A DNA stretch of 9,800 nucleotides, from assembly GCA_002308955.1 (NCBI GenBank), contig DBWJ01000001.1:447-10246 (forward strand), written 5' to 3'. Source of the DNA: Lachnoclostridium sp. UBA1241. Its GTDB lineage: Bacteria > Bacillota > Clostridia > Lachnospirales > Lachnospiraceae. Made by a program: the position numbers and the translations under genes. How positions within the stretch are numbered: position 1 is the stretch's first letter; every line of letters begins with the position of its first letter. The notes under the pieces were generated by a model, which was not told where the DNA came from, made no database searches, and worked only from the letters and a program-made list of their open reading frames with translations. Below, in pieces: positions 1 to 5,324 of the stretch.

Positions 1-140
1 AGATGTGCATGCCCGGTGATAACGTTGAGATGACCATCGAGCTCATTCACCCGATTGCTATGGAGCAGGGTCTTACCTTCGCTATCCGTGAGGGTGGCCG
101 TACCGTTGGTTCGGGCCGTGTTGCTTCGATCATCGAGTAG
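1..140 (+). CDS. tuf: Elongation factor Tu, C-terminal fragment (5' end outside window)
   Basis: This is the last 45 codons of translation elongation factor Tu, the GTPase that delivers aminoacyl-tRNA to the ribosome in the cytoplasm. Reading starts at base 3 and ends at TAG 138-140. The visible peptide lies in EF-Tu domain 3 and ends with the highly conserved REGGRTVGSGRVASIIE tail, preceded by the GDNVEMTIELIHPIAMEQGL strand typical of the family. Codon choice is that of a very highly expressed gene (CGT for Arg, GGT for Gly, ATC for Ile), unlike the genes downstream. A strong terminator follows 40 bases after the stop, so this is the end of a transcription unit, probably the str-type operon. 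The family assignment is secure; whether this is the only tuf copy cannot be seen. Confidence 0.96.
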   Translation, partial: MCMPGDNVEMTIELIHPIAMEQGLTFAIREGGRTVGSGRVASIIE

Positions 141-180
141 TCACGTTAGCAATGAGATTGAACGCATAACATGCAATGAT

Positions 181-225
181 AAACCTGCTGCTGCAAGCTC
201 GCTTGTAAGCAGCAGGTTTTTTCTT
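181..225 (+). terminator. Intrinsic terminator of tuf
   Basis: A perfect 12-bp stem pairs AAACCTGCTGCT (181-192) with AGCAGCAGGTTT (208-219). Inside it lies a further CAAG/CTTG helix (194-197 with 202-205). The stem runs directly into a T-rich tail (217-226). It sits 40 bases after the tuf stop and should end transcription of the tuf operon. Confidence 0.93.
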
Positions 226-281
226 TGCATGGCATTCAACGAATGCCGTGCACCGAGGGAACGCGAAGCGTTACCTCGGTG
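226..281. repeat. Two abutting palindromic hairpins upstream of the sigma operon
   Basis: Right after the tuf terminator come two more hairpins. The first (226-252) pairs TGCA-T-GGCATT with AATGCC-G-TGCA around the loop CAACG, with one T-G wobble. The second (251-281) pairs CACCGAGG and AACGC with GCGTT and CCTCGGTG around a GAA triloop, with a single G/A mismatch. The two overlap by two bases. Neither is followed by a T-tract, so they are not ordinary terminators. They could be a REP-like palindromic element, a structured leader of the sigma gene, or part of a small RNA; the sequence alone does not decide. Confidence 0.6.
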
Positions 282-303
282 TGTTCAATCTGTCCTTGGT
301 TCT

Positions 304-330
304 ACATTTTCCGAAATATGCGAAAAATGT
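304..330. repeat. 27-bp imperfect inverted repeat before the sigma gene
   Basis: ACATTTT (304-310) pairs with AAAATGT (324-330), and CG (312-313) with CG (321-322), around an AT-rich centre. It lies 41 bases upstream of the sigma start codon, where an operator or promoter element would be expected. No convincing TTGACA/TATAAT promoter could be placed here, so the operon may be read from a non-housekeeping (for example autoregulated ECF) promoter. This is an inference from position only. Confidence 0.35.
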
Positions 331-370
331 GAGTCCGTCACGCATCATAGTAAGTGAGGAGGTTAAGTAC

Positions 371-904
371 ATGTCGACAGAGAATGATCAACTCACAATA
401 TGGATTCAGAACATGAGAACGAATCGCGACGCATTTGCCGCGCTCTATGAAGAAATGAGCCGGCCGATGTACACGGTTGCCTGCAGAATCCTTCACAACC
501 GTTCGGACGCGGAGGACGTCGTGCAGGATGTGTTTCTTAAAATGCTTAAAACGGACGATTTCGCTGCGGTGGGAAATATCCGTGCATACATACTGCAAAT
601 GGTCCGAAATGAGGCTCTGATGCTTCTTCGGAAGCGTTCTAAAGAAGACCTCGTGGAGGAAGTTAGTGCGGAGCAGGATACCGCGTGGCAGGGAGTTTCC
701 GCCAGAGAGGATGTTGCGGCAATCACTTCTGCAATCGAGCGTCTTAAGGACGATGAGCGGGACATATTCACATTTCACGTAAACGGCGAACTCGGATTTG
801 AAGAAATCGCGGGAATCATGAACATGTCGCTTTCGGCAGTGTATCGCAGATATCAAAAAGCACTTAAGAAACTTCGGAAGATGTTGAACGGAGGAAACCT
901 ATGA
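371..904 (+). CDS. ECF-type RNA polymerase sigma factor
   Basis: A 177-residue sigma-70 family factor of the extracytoplasmic-function type, which redirects RNA polymerase to a small set of promoters. Region 2 spans about residues 21-88 and carries the acidic DAEDVVQDVFLKML core-binding signature (46-59). Region 4 spans about 116-172, with a helix-turn-helix at 142-163 (GFEEIAGIMNMSLSAVYRRY). There is no region 1 or 3, as expected for ECF factors. The ATG at 371 is chosen because AGGAGG (357-362) lies 8 bases before it; an upstream in-frame ATG at 248 would begin inside a hairpin and has no ribosome binding site. The gene overlaps the next by ATGA (901-904), implying translational coupling with the membrane protein that follows. 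The stress it responds to is not evident, and the partner is not a recognisable anti-sigma factor. Confidence 0.9.
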   Translation: MSTENDQLTIWIQNMRTNRDAFAALYEEMSRPMYTVACRILHNRSDAEDVVQDVFLKMLKTDDFAAVGNIRAYILQMVRNEALMLLRKRSKEDLVEEVSAEQDTAWQGVSAREDVAAITSAIERLKDDERDIFTFHVNGELGFEEIAGIMNMSLSAVYRRYQKALKKLRKMLNGGNL

Positions 905-1947
905 AAACCATGAAAAGAATCAGAAAAATACTTGTTATGATGCTGGCCCTGGGATTCGTCCTCGGTAACGCGGCATTCGCTTCGGATTTCGGACCGACAG
1001 CGACACCGACGCCGACTCCGGGCGGAACGATGATCGGGGAGGTAGAGCCTCTTCCCGGAGAGGACGTGGAGCAGCCTCACCCGGTTATGATCGGAGGAGA
1101 AGATAAGTACATTGCCTATGAAGAGCTCGAAGCGATGAAGACCGACGGAACGAAAGGATTCGGCGGCTACTGGGTCGATTCCGAAAAGGAACCCGAGGCC
1201 ATCTTCGTCGGTGTGACACAGGACGCGAATAAGGTTGACATTCTGGTGAGAATTCCCGATTCGTGGAAGAGTAAGATTCGTTTCGTCGAAGTCCGGTACA
1301 CTTACGCCGAGCTGTGGGACACTTATCAGGAAATCGTGCAGAATTATATGTTAAGTATCTGCGACGCGAACTACCGGGTCATCTATCCCGAGAAGCAGGT
1401 GCTGGTCAGCGCGGGAATGTCAGAGAAGGACGGACACGTAGGGGTCGGCGTGCTGAAGACGCTTTCAAAGGAGCGTCAGGACGAGATAATCGCAGAACTG
1501 TTTGAGAAGTACGGTGACAAGATTATCATTGTAATTGAAGACCCGGCGGATTTTTGCCTGGATAGCGGCGGTAAAGAGGTTATCAGCCATAACATCGACA
1601 CATCGGTTATCAGCGGGAAGCTGGAAAACCAGACGGCAATGACTTCCACCGCTACGGGAGTGATTCGGATTACCTATGCGGATTACATGAAGAAAGACGG
1701 AAGCAGCGCAAATTACACCCTGTGGATCGTTGTAATCGGCGCGGTGGTATGTGTCGCAGGTATGTTCTATGTGCTCCGAGTGAGAAACAGAAGAGTATAT
1801 GCAACCGTTAACGGACAGACATTCGCGGAAGGCGCGGGCGATGCAGGAAGCATCGAAAGCCTCGCAAGAAAGGCAGCGGAGGATGTTTCCGAGGAAGGCA
1901 GAAACCGCATTTTCGCGGCATATGAAAAAGAGCGCGGGGAGAAATAA
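901..1947 (+). CDS. Secreted/type I membrane protein of unknown function, partner of the ECF sigma factor
   Basis: A 348-residue protein I do not recognise. Visible parts in order: a basic N-terminus and signal peptide (1-27, likely cleaved after AFA); a Thr-Pro repeat and acidic linker (about 33-60); an external domain of about 210 residues (61-272) of alternating strands and helices; one transmembrane helix (about 273-293, LWIVVIGAVVCVAGMFYVL); and a charged cytoplasmic tail of about 55 residues. This gives an outside N-terminus and inside C-terminus, the reverse of usual anti-sigma factors, whose N-terminal part binds the sigma factor in the cytoplasm. The ATGA overlap with the sigma gene argues for a shared function, so the tail could be the sigma-binding part, though it may only be a target or accessory gene. 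No HxxxCxxC zinc anti-sigma motif is present. Topology is well supported; function is open. Confidence 0.85.
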   Translation: MKTMKRIRKILVMMLALGFVLGNAAFASDFGPTATPTPTPGGTMIGEVEPLPGEDVEQPHPVMIGGEDKYIAYEELEAMKTDGTKGFGGYWVDSEKEPEAIFVGVTQDANKVDILVRIPDSWKSKIRFVEVRYTYAELWDTYQEIVQNYMLSICDANYRVIYPEKQVLVSAGMSEKDGHVGVGVLKTLSKERQDEIIAELFEKYGDKIIIVIEDPADFCLDSGGKEVISHNIDTSVISGKLENQTAMTSTATGVIRITYADYMKKDGSSANYTLWIVVIGAVVCVAGMFYVLRVRNRRVYATVNGQTFAEGAGDAGSIESLARKAAEDVSEEGRNRIFAAYEKERGEK

Positions 1948-1969
1948 GAAAGCATATAATAACAAGGAG

Positions 1970-2000
1970 CGGACCGGTCGAAATGACCGGTCCGATTTTT
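1970..2000 (+). terminator. Intrinsic terminator of the first sigma operon
   Basis: A perfect 10-bp GC-rich stem, CGGACCGGTC (1970-1979) with GACCGGTCCG (1985-1994), encloses a 5-base loop and is followed by ATTTTT. It begins 23 bases after the stop of the membrane protein and separates this operon from the peroxide-response cluster. Confidence 0.92.
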
Positions 2001-2041
2001 GTGCTCAGATGACTGCTTACAGACAGTGCAAAAGTAACCTC

Positions 2042-2070
2042 TTGACAAATGAAATTAAATTGTGTACAAT
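2042..2070 (+). promoter_or_regulatory. Housekeeping promoter of the gpx-ohrR cluster
   Basis: A consensus -35 box TTGACA (2042-2047), a 17-base spacer and a -10 box TACAAT (2065-2070). It lies 82 bases before the gpx start codon. The -10 box is also the left arm of the candidate OhrR operator, so a bound repressor would directly block RNA polymerase. Confidence 0.88.
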
Positions 2071-2079
2071 CTAATTGTA
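2065..2079. promoter_or_regulatory. Candidate OhrR operator
   Basis: The 15-bp palindrome TACAATCTAATTGTA has perfect arms TACAAT and ATTGTA around CTA. It closely resembles the OhrR box known upstream of ohrA in Bacillus (TACAATT, one base, AATTGTA). It covers the -10 box and the expected transcription start. A further ATTGT arm (2059-2063) forms an overlapping inverted pair with ACAAT (2066-2070). A probable OhrR is encoded two genes' width downstream in the same operon, which makes autoregulation likely. Binding is inferred, not shown. Confidence 0.78.
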
Positions 2080-2151
2080 AACAACAAGAAATCGAACCGG
2101 AGCATCGAACACGCGCTCCGCTCGAAACGAAAAGAAAGAGAGGGTACTTTT

Positions 2152-2694
2152 TTGAATGCATATGATTTTACGATTAAAACCAGAAAAGGCGGGGAAGTTT
2201 CCCTTTCGGATTATAAGGGAAAGGTTCTTCTGATCGTCAACACCGCAACGGCCTGCGGGTTCACACCGCAGTATCAGGAACTGCAGAAGATATACGAGGA
2301 TTTCAAGGACAGCGGGCTCGAGATTCTGGATTTCCCCTGCAATCAGTTCGGTGAGCAGGCGAAGGGAACCGACGAAGAAATCCATGAGTTCTGCACCGGA
2401 CGGTTCGGCATCACTTTCCCGCAGTTCGCGAAGATTGATGTTAACGGGGAGAATGCAATCCCGCTTTATAAGTGGCTGACGGAGAATACGAAGTTCGGCG
2501 GCTTCAACGGTCCCGCCAAGCTGGTTCTCAACCCGATTGCGAAGAAGATGGACAAAGATTACAAGAACAACGGAAAGATCAAATGGAATTTTACGAAGTT
2601 CTTAATCGATCGTGAGGGCAACATTGCAGCACGTTTCGAGCCGACTGCCGACATGATGGATGTACGGAACAAGATTGCTGAGCTGATCGGCTGA
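2152..2694 (+). CDS. Glutathione peroxidase family protein (Cys type, probably thioredoxin-dependent)
   Basis: A 180-residue cytoplasmic peroxidase of the GPx family, which reduces hydrogen or organic peroxides. The family blocks are complete: NTATACGFTPQY with peroxidatic Cys35, FPCNQFG (61-67) with the catalytic Gln, and KWNFTKF with the catalytic Trp. Cys81 in EFCTGRFG aligns with the resolving cysteine of yeast Gpx3 (QFCQLNYG), so the likely reductant is thioredoxin rather than glutathione; a thioredoxin gene lies 587 bases downstream. The active residue is encoded by TGC, not selenocysteine. The start is TTG at 2152: AGAGGG lies just upstream (2139-2144) and the translation matches the family N-terminus. 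An in-frame GTG at 2062 lies inside the promoter and is rejected. The gene precedes ohrR by 16 bases and is probably derepressed by organic peroxide. Confidence 0.93.
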   Translation: MNAYDFTIKTRKGGEVSLSDYKGKVLLIVNTATACGFTPQYQELQKIYEDFKDSGLEILDFPCNQFGEQAKGTDEEIHEFCTGRFGITFPQFAKIDVNGENAIPLYKWLTENTKFGGFNGPAKLVLNPIAKKMDKDYKNNGKIKWNFTKFLIDREGNIAARFEPTADMMDVRNKIAELIG

Positions 2695-2710
2695 AAAAAC
2701 GGAGGCTGAC

Positions 2711-3187
2711 ATGGACAGCACAGAGAAGAAAGACATAGTATCTGACGGAGCAGAAGGACGGTATGACTGCATTAAGCTCGAAAACCAGCTGTGTTTCCCG
2801 CTGTATGTGTGCTCCAAAGAGATTGTAAGGCGCTATAAGCCGTTTTTAGACGAAATGGGGATAACTTATACCCAATACATCACAATGATGGTTTTATGGG
2901 AACGTGGGAGCGTCACCGTGAGCCGGTTGGGAGAGTGCCTGTACCTCGATTCCGGAACACTGACCCCGGTCCTGAAAACCCTTGAGGCGAAGGGACTGGT
3001 CGTAAGAAAGCGGAGCGCGGAAGACGAGAGGTCGGTAATCGTTGAAGCAACGGAAGCCGGCATGGCGCTTCGGGAGCAGGCAGTTACCGTTCCGCCGCGC
3101 ATGGGCGCGTGCGTGAATCTGTCGCAGGAAGATGCGATGGAACTCTATCGGATTTTGCATTTATTAATCGATAATATCGGCAAATGA
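2711..3187 (+). CDS. ohrR: OhrR-like organic peroxide-sensing MarR-family repressor
   Basis: A 158-residue MarR-family winged-helix regulator, very similar in sequence to B. subtilis OhrR. The N-terminal block KLENQLCFPLY carries Cys28, equivalent to the peroxide-sensing Cys15 of that protein. Tyr42 (RYKP) and Tyr53 (ITYTQY) match Tyr29 and Tyr40, which hydrogen-bond to the cysteine. The DNA-binding part (about 66-110) holds LYLDSGTLTPVLKTLE, the recognition helix, and RKRSAEDERSV, the wing. Oxidation of the cysteine releases OhrR from DNA. Extra cysteines are present: 20, 34, 76 and 134; Cys134 sits about where the second cysteine of two-Cys OhrR proteins lies. The ATG at 2711 follows GGAGG (2701-2705) by 5 bases. 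It follows gpx by 16 bases, so it is probably co-transcribed and autoregulated through the operator at 2065-2079. Confidence 0.9.
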   Translation: MDSTEKKDIVSDGAEGRYDCIKLENQLCFPLYVCSKEIVRRYKPFLDEMGITYTQYITMMVLWERGSVTVSRLGECLYLDSGTLTPVLKTLEAKGLVVRKRSAEDERSVIVEATEAGMALREQAVTVPPRMGACVNLSQEDAMELYRILHLLIDNIGK

Positions 3188-3200
3188 TATCACATCACAA

Positions 3201-3280
3201 CGAAGCACAGGCAGCAGCCTGAAAGAAACAAAGGCAACCGCCTGAAAGAAGCACAGGGCACGGCCCGGAAAGGAAAGAAC
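3201..3280 (+). repeat. Degenerate 23-base tandem repeat leader before thioredoxin
   Basis: Two clear copies (3217-3239 and 3240-3262) share GCCTGAAAGAA and a related second half. Partial copies flank them (3201-3216 and 3263-3280), the last supplying the ribosome binding site AGGAAAG of the thioredoxin gene. A small hairpin recurs in each period: CAGGC/GCCTG (3208-3221), AGGC/GCCT (3232-3243) and GGGC/GCCC (3256-3266). No T-tract follows, so this is not a terminator. Its role is unknown. Confidence 0.55.
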
Positions 3281-3281
3281 T

Positions 3282-3593
3282 ATGGCAGTTATCAGTGTAA
3301 ATGAACAGAATTATCAGGAAGTAATCGGAAGCGGAAAGACCGTATTGTTAGACTTCTACGCGGACTGGTGCGGTCCCTGCAGACGCGTATCGCCCCTTGT
3401 GGAGCGCCTCGCGGAGGAGCATCCGGAGTACACCGTCGGCAAAGTTAACGTGGATGATGAGCAGGAGCTTGCCGTGAAGTTCGGTGTCATGAGCATCCCG
3501 ATGCTTGCGGTCATCAAGGGCGGCGAACTCGTGGCGAAGAATGTAGGAGCAATCCCTTACGAGGCGATTCTTGATCTGGTGCAGAAAGCGTAA
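3282..3593 (+). CDS. trxA: Thioredoxin
   Basis: A 103-residue thioredoxin, the usual length for the family, which reduces disulfides in the cytoplasm using electrons from thioredoxin reductase. The active site WCGPC is at residues 29-33 within LLDFYADWCGPC, and the conserved cis-proline is in MSIPML. GKVNVDDEQELAVKFGV is the typical central strand-helix segment. There is no signal peptide. The ATG at 3282 follows AGGA (3271-3274) by 7 bases. It lies 94 bases after ohrR with no terminator or clear promoter between them, so it may belong to the peroxide operon. Its likely partner is the GPx upstream, which has the second cysteine used by thioredoxin-dependent members. No reductase gene lies in this window. 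Confidence 0.95.
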   Translation: MAVISVNEQNYQEVIGSGKTVLLDFYADWCGPCRRVSPLVERLAEEHPEYTVGKVNVDDEQELAVKFGVMSIPMLAVIKGGELVAKNVGAIPYEAILDLVQKA

Positions 3594-3652
3594 GTAACAG
3601 GAAGCATTTCGGTGTAGCATAATTCCGTATATAGCATTTGGAGGCAATTAAG

Positions 3653-3973
3653 GTGAACGAATTTAACGAATATGTCCGCGACAGTTTTTCCGAATACGGA
3701 AGTATCGTCATTAAATCTATGATGGGCGGATATCTTGTGTACTTTAACGGGAAACTGATAGGTGACATCTGCGATGATGAACTGTTCTTAAAGAGGACAC
3801 CGACATCGGACAGACTTCTTGCGGACTCGGAGCTGCGTTACCCTTATGAAGAGTCAAAAACACTGATGCACGTATTCGACAGATTTGAGGATGCGGATCT
3901 GATTGCGGAATTACTGCAGGGCATGTATGCGGAACTGCCCGAGAAGAAACCGAAGAATAAGGTTGAAAAATAA
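3653..3973 (+). CDS. TfoX/Sxy N-terminal domain protein
   Basis: A 106-residue stand-alone TfoX N-terminal-domain protein. The features are the opening amphipathic helix EFNEYVRDSFSEYG, then VIKSMMGGYLVYFNGKLIGDIC and ELFLKRTP, the conserved strand pair with the M-GG-Y and G motifs, then SELRYPYEES and a C-terminal helix (residues 78-95). A lysine-rich tail ends the protein. TfoX/Sxy proteins are known as competence regulators in gamma-proteobacteria; short one-domain versions in Bacillota have no settled function, so competence should not be assumed. The start is GTG at 3653, 8 bases after TGGAGG (3639-3644); the TTG at 3638 overlaps that ribosome binding site and is rejected. It follows trxA by 59 bases, possibly as the last gene of the redox operon. 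Confidence 0.8.
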   Translation: MNEFNEYVRDSFSEYGSIVIKSMMGGYLVYFNGKLIGDICDDELFLKRTPTSDRLLADSELRYPYEESKTLMHVFDRFEDADLIAELLQGMYAELPEKKPKNKVEK

Positions 3974-3989
3974 GCTCCGATGGTATAAT
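3963..3989 (+). promoter_or_regulatory. Extended -10 promoter for bioY
   Basis: TTGAAA (3963-3968), a short 15-base spacer and a perfect TATAAT (3984-3989) preceded by TGG, the extended -10 element. It overlaps the stop codon of the TfoX-domain gene and gives bioY its own transcript start about 40 bases before its start codon. No BirA-type operator was seen nearby. Confidence 0.65.
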
Positions 3990-4034
3990 ATTCTTGAGAA
4001 GATACTTGAGGAAACTATCGGAGAATTATGTACA

Positions 4035-4610
4035 ATGAGCAGTGAAAGAGCAATTAAGACAGAAAAAGCACTTGCGGTATTAGACCTTGTTTACATTTCA
4101 ATCGGAGCGGCATTGATCGCGATATGCTCCTGGATAAGCATACCGACAGCGGTACCGTTTACGTTTCAGACATTTGCCGTTTTCTTCGTGCTGATGCTTC
4201 TCGGTGGCGAGAAAGGAACCATTTCCATACTCGTGTATATACTGATCGGAGCAGCCGGGGCACCTGTCTTCTCCGGATTCGGCGCAGGCATCGGAGTTCT
4301 GCTCGGAAGCACCGGCGGATACATTCTGGGATTCCTGTTCATCGGCCTTATCTATATTCTGTTCACGAAATTCTTCGGGAAGAAAATCGCCGTCAAAGTG
4401 GCAGCGCTTATCCTCGGACTTGTCGTATGCTACACGTTCGGAACGGCCTGGTTCATGCATGTCTATATAAAAAACAGCGGAAGCGTCGGCCTTCTTACGG
4501 TTCTCGGGTGGTGCGTATTTCCGTTCATCGTTCCGGATCTGGCGAAGATGGCGCTCGCCGTGTTCATCGCCAGAAGGATAGAGCCCGTAATGAAGTCCCG
4601 GCAAATGTGA
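4035..4610 (+). CDS. bioY: Biotin ECF transporter S component BioY
   Basis: A 191-residue membrane protein with six hydrophobic helices, the biotin-binding S component of an energy-coupling factor importer in the cytoplasmic membrane. Family marks are the early PFTFQTFAVF motif (41-50), the glycine-rich GAAGAPVFSGFGAG and GVLLGSTGGYILGF segments (72-100), and the C-terminal FPFIVPDLAKMALA (162-175), whose PD..K is strongly conserved in BioY. Length matches the family. The ATG at 4035 is preceded by GGAG (4020-4023) at a rather long 11 bases; the longer frame upstream runs through the TfoX gene and is rejected. No ecfA or ecfT gene is nearby, so it presumably uses a shared energy-coupling module encoded elsewhere. 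It implies biotin uptake. Confidence 0.93.
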   Translation: MSSERAIKTEKALAVLDLVYISIGAALIAICSWISIPTAVPFTFQTFAVFFVLMLLGGEKGTISILVYILIGAAGAPVFSGFGAGIGVLLGSTGGYILGFLFIGLIYILFTKFFGKKIAVKVAALILGLVVCYTFGTAWFMHVYIKNSGSVGLLTVLGWCVFPFIVPDLAKMALAVFIARRIEPVMKSRQM

Positions 4611-4646
4611 CGGACACCCAGAACAACTACATAGAACAAGCAAGAG

Positions 4647-4685
4647 ACGAGAAGATTTCACCGCGATTTCTTCTCGTTTTTTATT
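4647..4685 (+). terminator. Intrinsic terminator of bioY
   Basis: A perfect 9-bp stem, ACGAGAAGA (4647-4655) with TCTTCTCGT (4669-4677), followed by TTTTTT and more T-rich sequence. It lies 37 bases after the bioY stop. Confidence 0.9.
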
Positions 4686-4718
4686 GTCCCTCGTGCATCA
4701 CGGGCCCGCAATATTCAA

Positions 4719-4748
4719 GTGACAAGGGGCGCTTTCATGTGGTATAAT
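4719..4748 (+). promoter_or_regulatory. Extended -10 promoter of the lipoprotein-adh operon
   Basis: GTGACA (4719-4724), an 18-base spacer and a perfect TATAAT (4743-4748) preceded by TGG. It lies between the bioY terminator and the lipoprotein gene, 46 bases before that start codon, and repeats the TGGTATAAT form seen at the bioY promoter. Confidence 0.75.
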
Positions 4749-4793
4749 TACTTAAATGGTTTGTTACAGAAAATCAAACGCAGGAGATAATAT

Positions 4794-5312
4794 ATGGGAA
4801 AGAGAAAAGGCACATTCAAAGTTATTATCGCGGTAATTCTGTGTTCCGTCCTGTGCGCCTGCGGACATTCCGCAGAATCGCCGACCGATGAATCACCGAC
4901 GAATCCCGGATCCGTAACGAATGCTCCGGAACAGGATAATACGCAGAAGGAGGGGAAAACCATGGTAATGAAAATCGGAGAAACAATAGTCCCCGTAGTC
5001 TGGGAAGAGAACGCATCTGTCCGGGAACTGGCGGGGCTCGCGGAAGAAGGACTGAGCATTTCCATGTCCAAGTACGGAGGATTTGAGCAGGTCGGCGCCA
5101 TCGGCAGAAGCCTTTCGCGGAATGACCGTCGGATTACAACCGCCCCGGGAGATATCGTTCTGTACTCCGGAAACCAGCTGGTCGTTTTCTACGGAAGCAA
5201 TACCTGGGAGTACACAAAACTCGGGAAGATAGAACTGTCGGAGGAGGAACTTAAGAACCTTTTGGGAAACTCCGATGTAACAATCACATTTGAAACAGAA
5301 AAGAATGATTAA
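4794..5312 (+). CDS. Cyclophilin-like-fold lipoprotein
   Basis: A 172-residue exported lipoprotein. The signal peptide (1-22) has a basic start and hydrophobic core and ends in the lipobox LCAC, with Cys23 the expected lipidated residue; Cys at the -2 position is unusual but tolerated. A Ser/Thr/Pro-rich linker (24-55) leads to one domain (about 57-150) of the small bacterial cyclophilin-like fold family. Its signatures are the strand VPVVWEENASV, the segment FEQVGAIGRSLSRNDRRITT, then PGDIVLYSGNQLVVFYGSNT and WEYTKLGKI. This family is structurally like cyclophilin but peptidyl-prolyl isomerase activity is not established. The ATG at 4794 follows AGGAGA by 6 bases. Its stop codon overlaps the ribosome binding site of the alcohol dehydrogenase gene, so the two are one operon; why an exported protein is paired with a cytoplasmic enzyme is unclear. 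Confidence 0.85.
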   Translation: MGKRKGTFKVIIAVILCSVLCACGHSAESPTDESPTNPGSVTNAPEQDNTQKEGKTMVMKIGETIVPVVWEENASVRELAGLAEEGLSISMSKYGGFEQVGAIGRSLSRNDRRITTAPGDIVLYSGNQLVVFYGSNTWEYTKLGKIELSEEELKNLLGNSDVTITFETEKND

Positions 5313-5324
5313 GGAGGACGCGCT

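Noticed and set aside
338..856. Minus-strand frame opposite the first sigma gene
   Set aside because: Shadow of the sigma gene; Cys/His-rich with no recognisable domain.
1465..1965. A 166-codon minus-strand frame inside the unknown membrane protein
   Set aside because: It runs opposite to a gene with ribosome binding site, signal peptide and terminator, has many cysteines and histidines without pattern, and no ribosome binding site of its own.
2042..2090. PerR or Fur box at the gpx promoter
   Set aside because: The palindrome has TACAAT/ATTGTA arms, not the TTATAAT/ATTATAA arms of PerR; OhrR fits better and its gene is present.
2062..2151. N-terminal extension of GPx from GTG at 2062
   Set aside because: The codon lies within the promoter -10 region, so it would not be in the transcript; the TTG at 2152 has a ribosome binding site and matches the family start.
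3188..3281. Terminator between ohrR and trxA
   Set aside because: The small hairpins are only 4-5 bp and none is followed by a T-tract.
4000..4034. BirA or other biotin operator in front of bioY
   Set aside because: No TTGTTAACC-type inverted repeat was found between the promoter and the start codon.
4098..4747. Long overlapping frames on both strands across bioY
   Set aside because: Compositions rich in Arg, His and Ser without hydrophobic pattern; BioY in the third frame has all family motifs.
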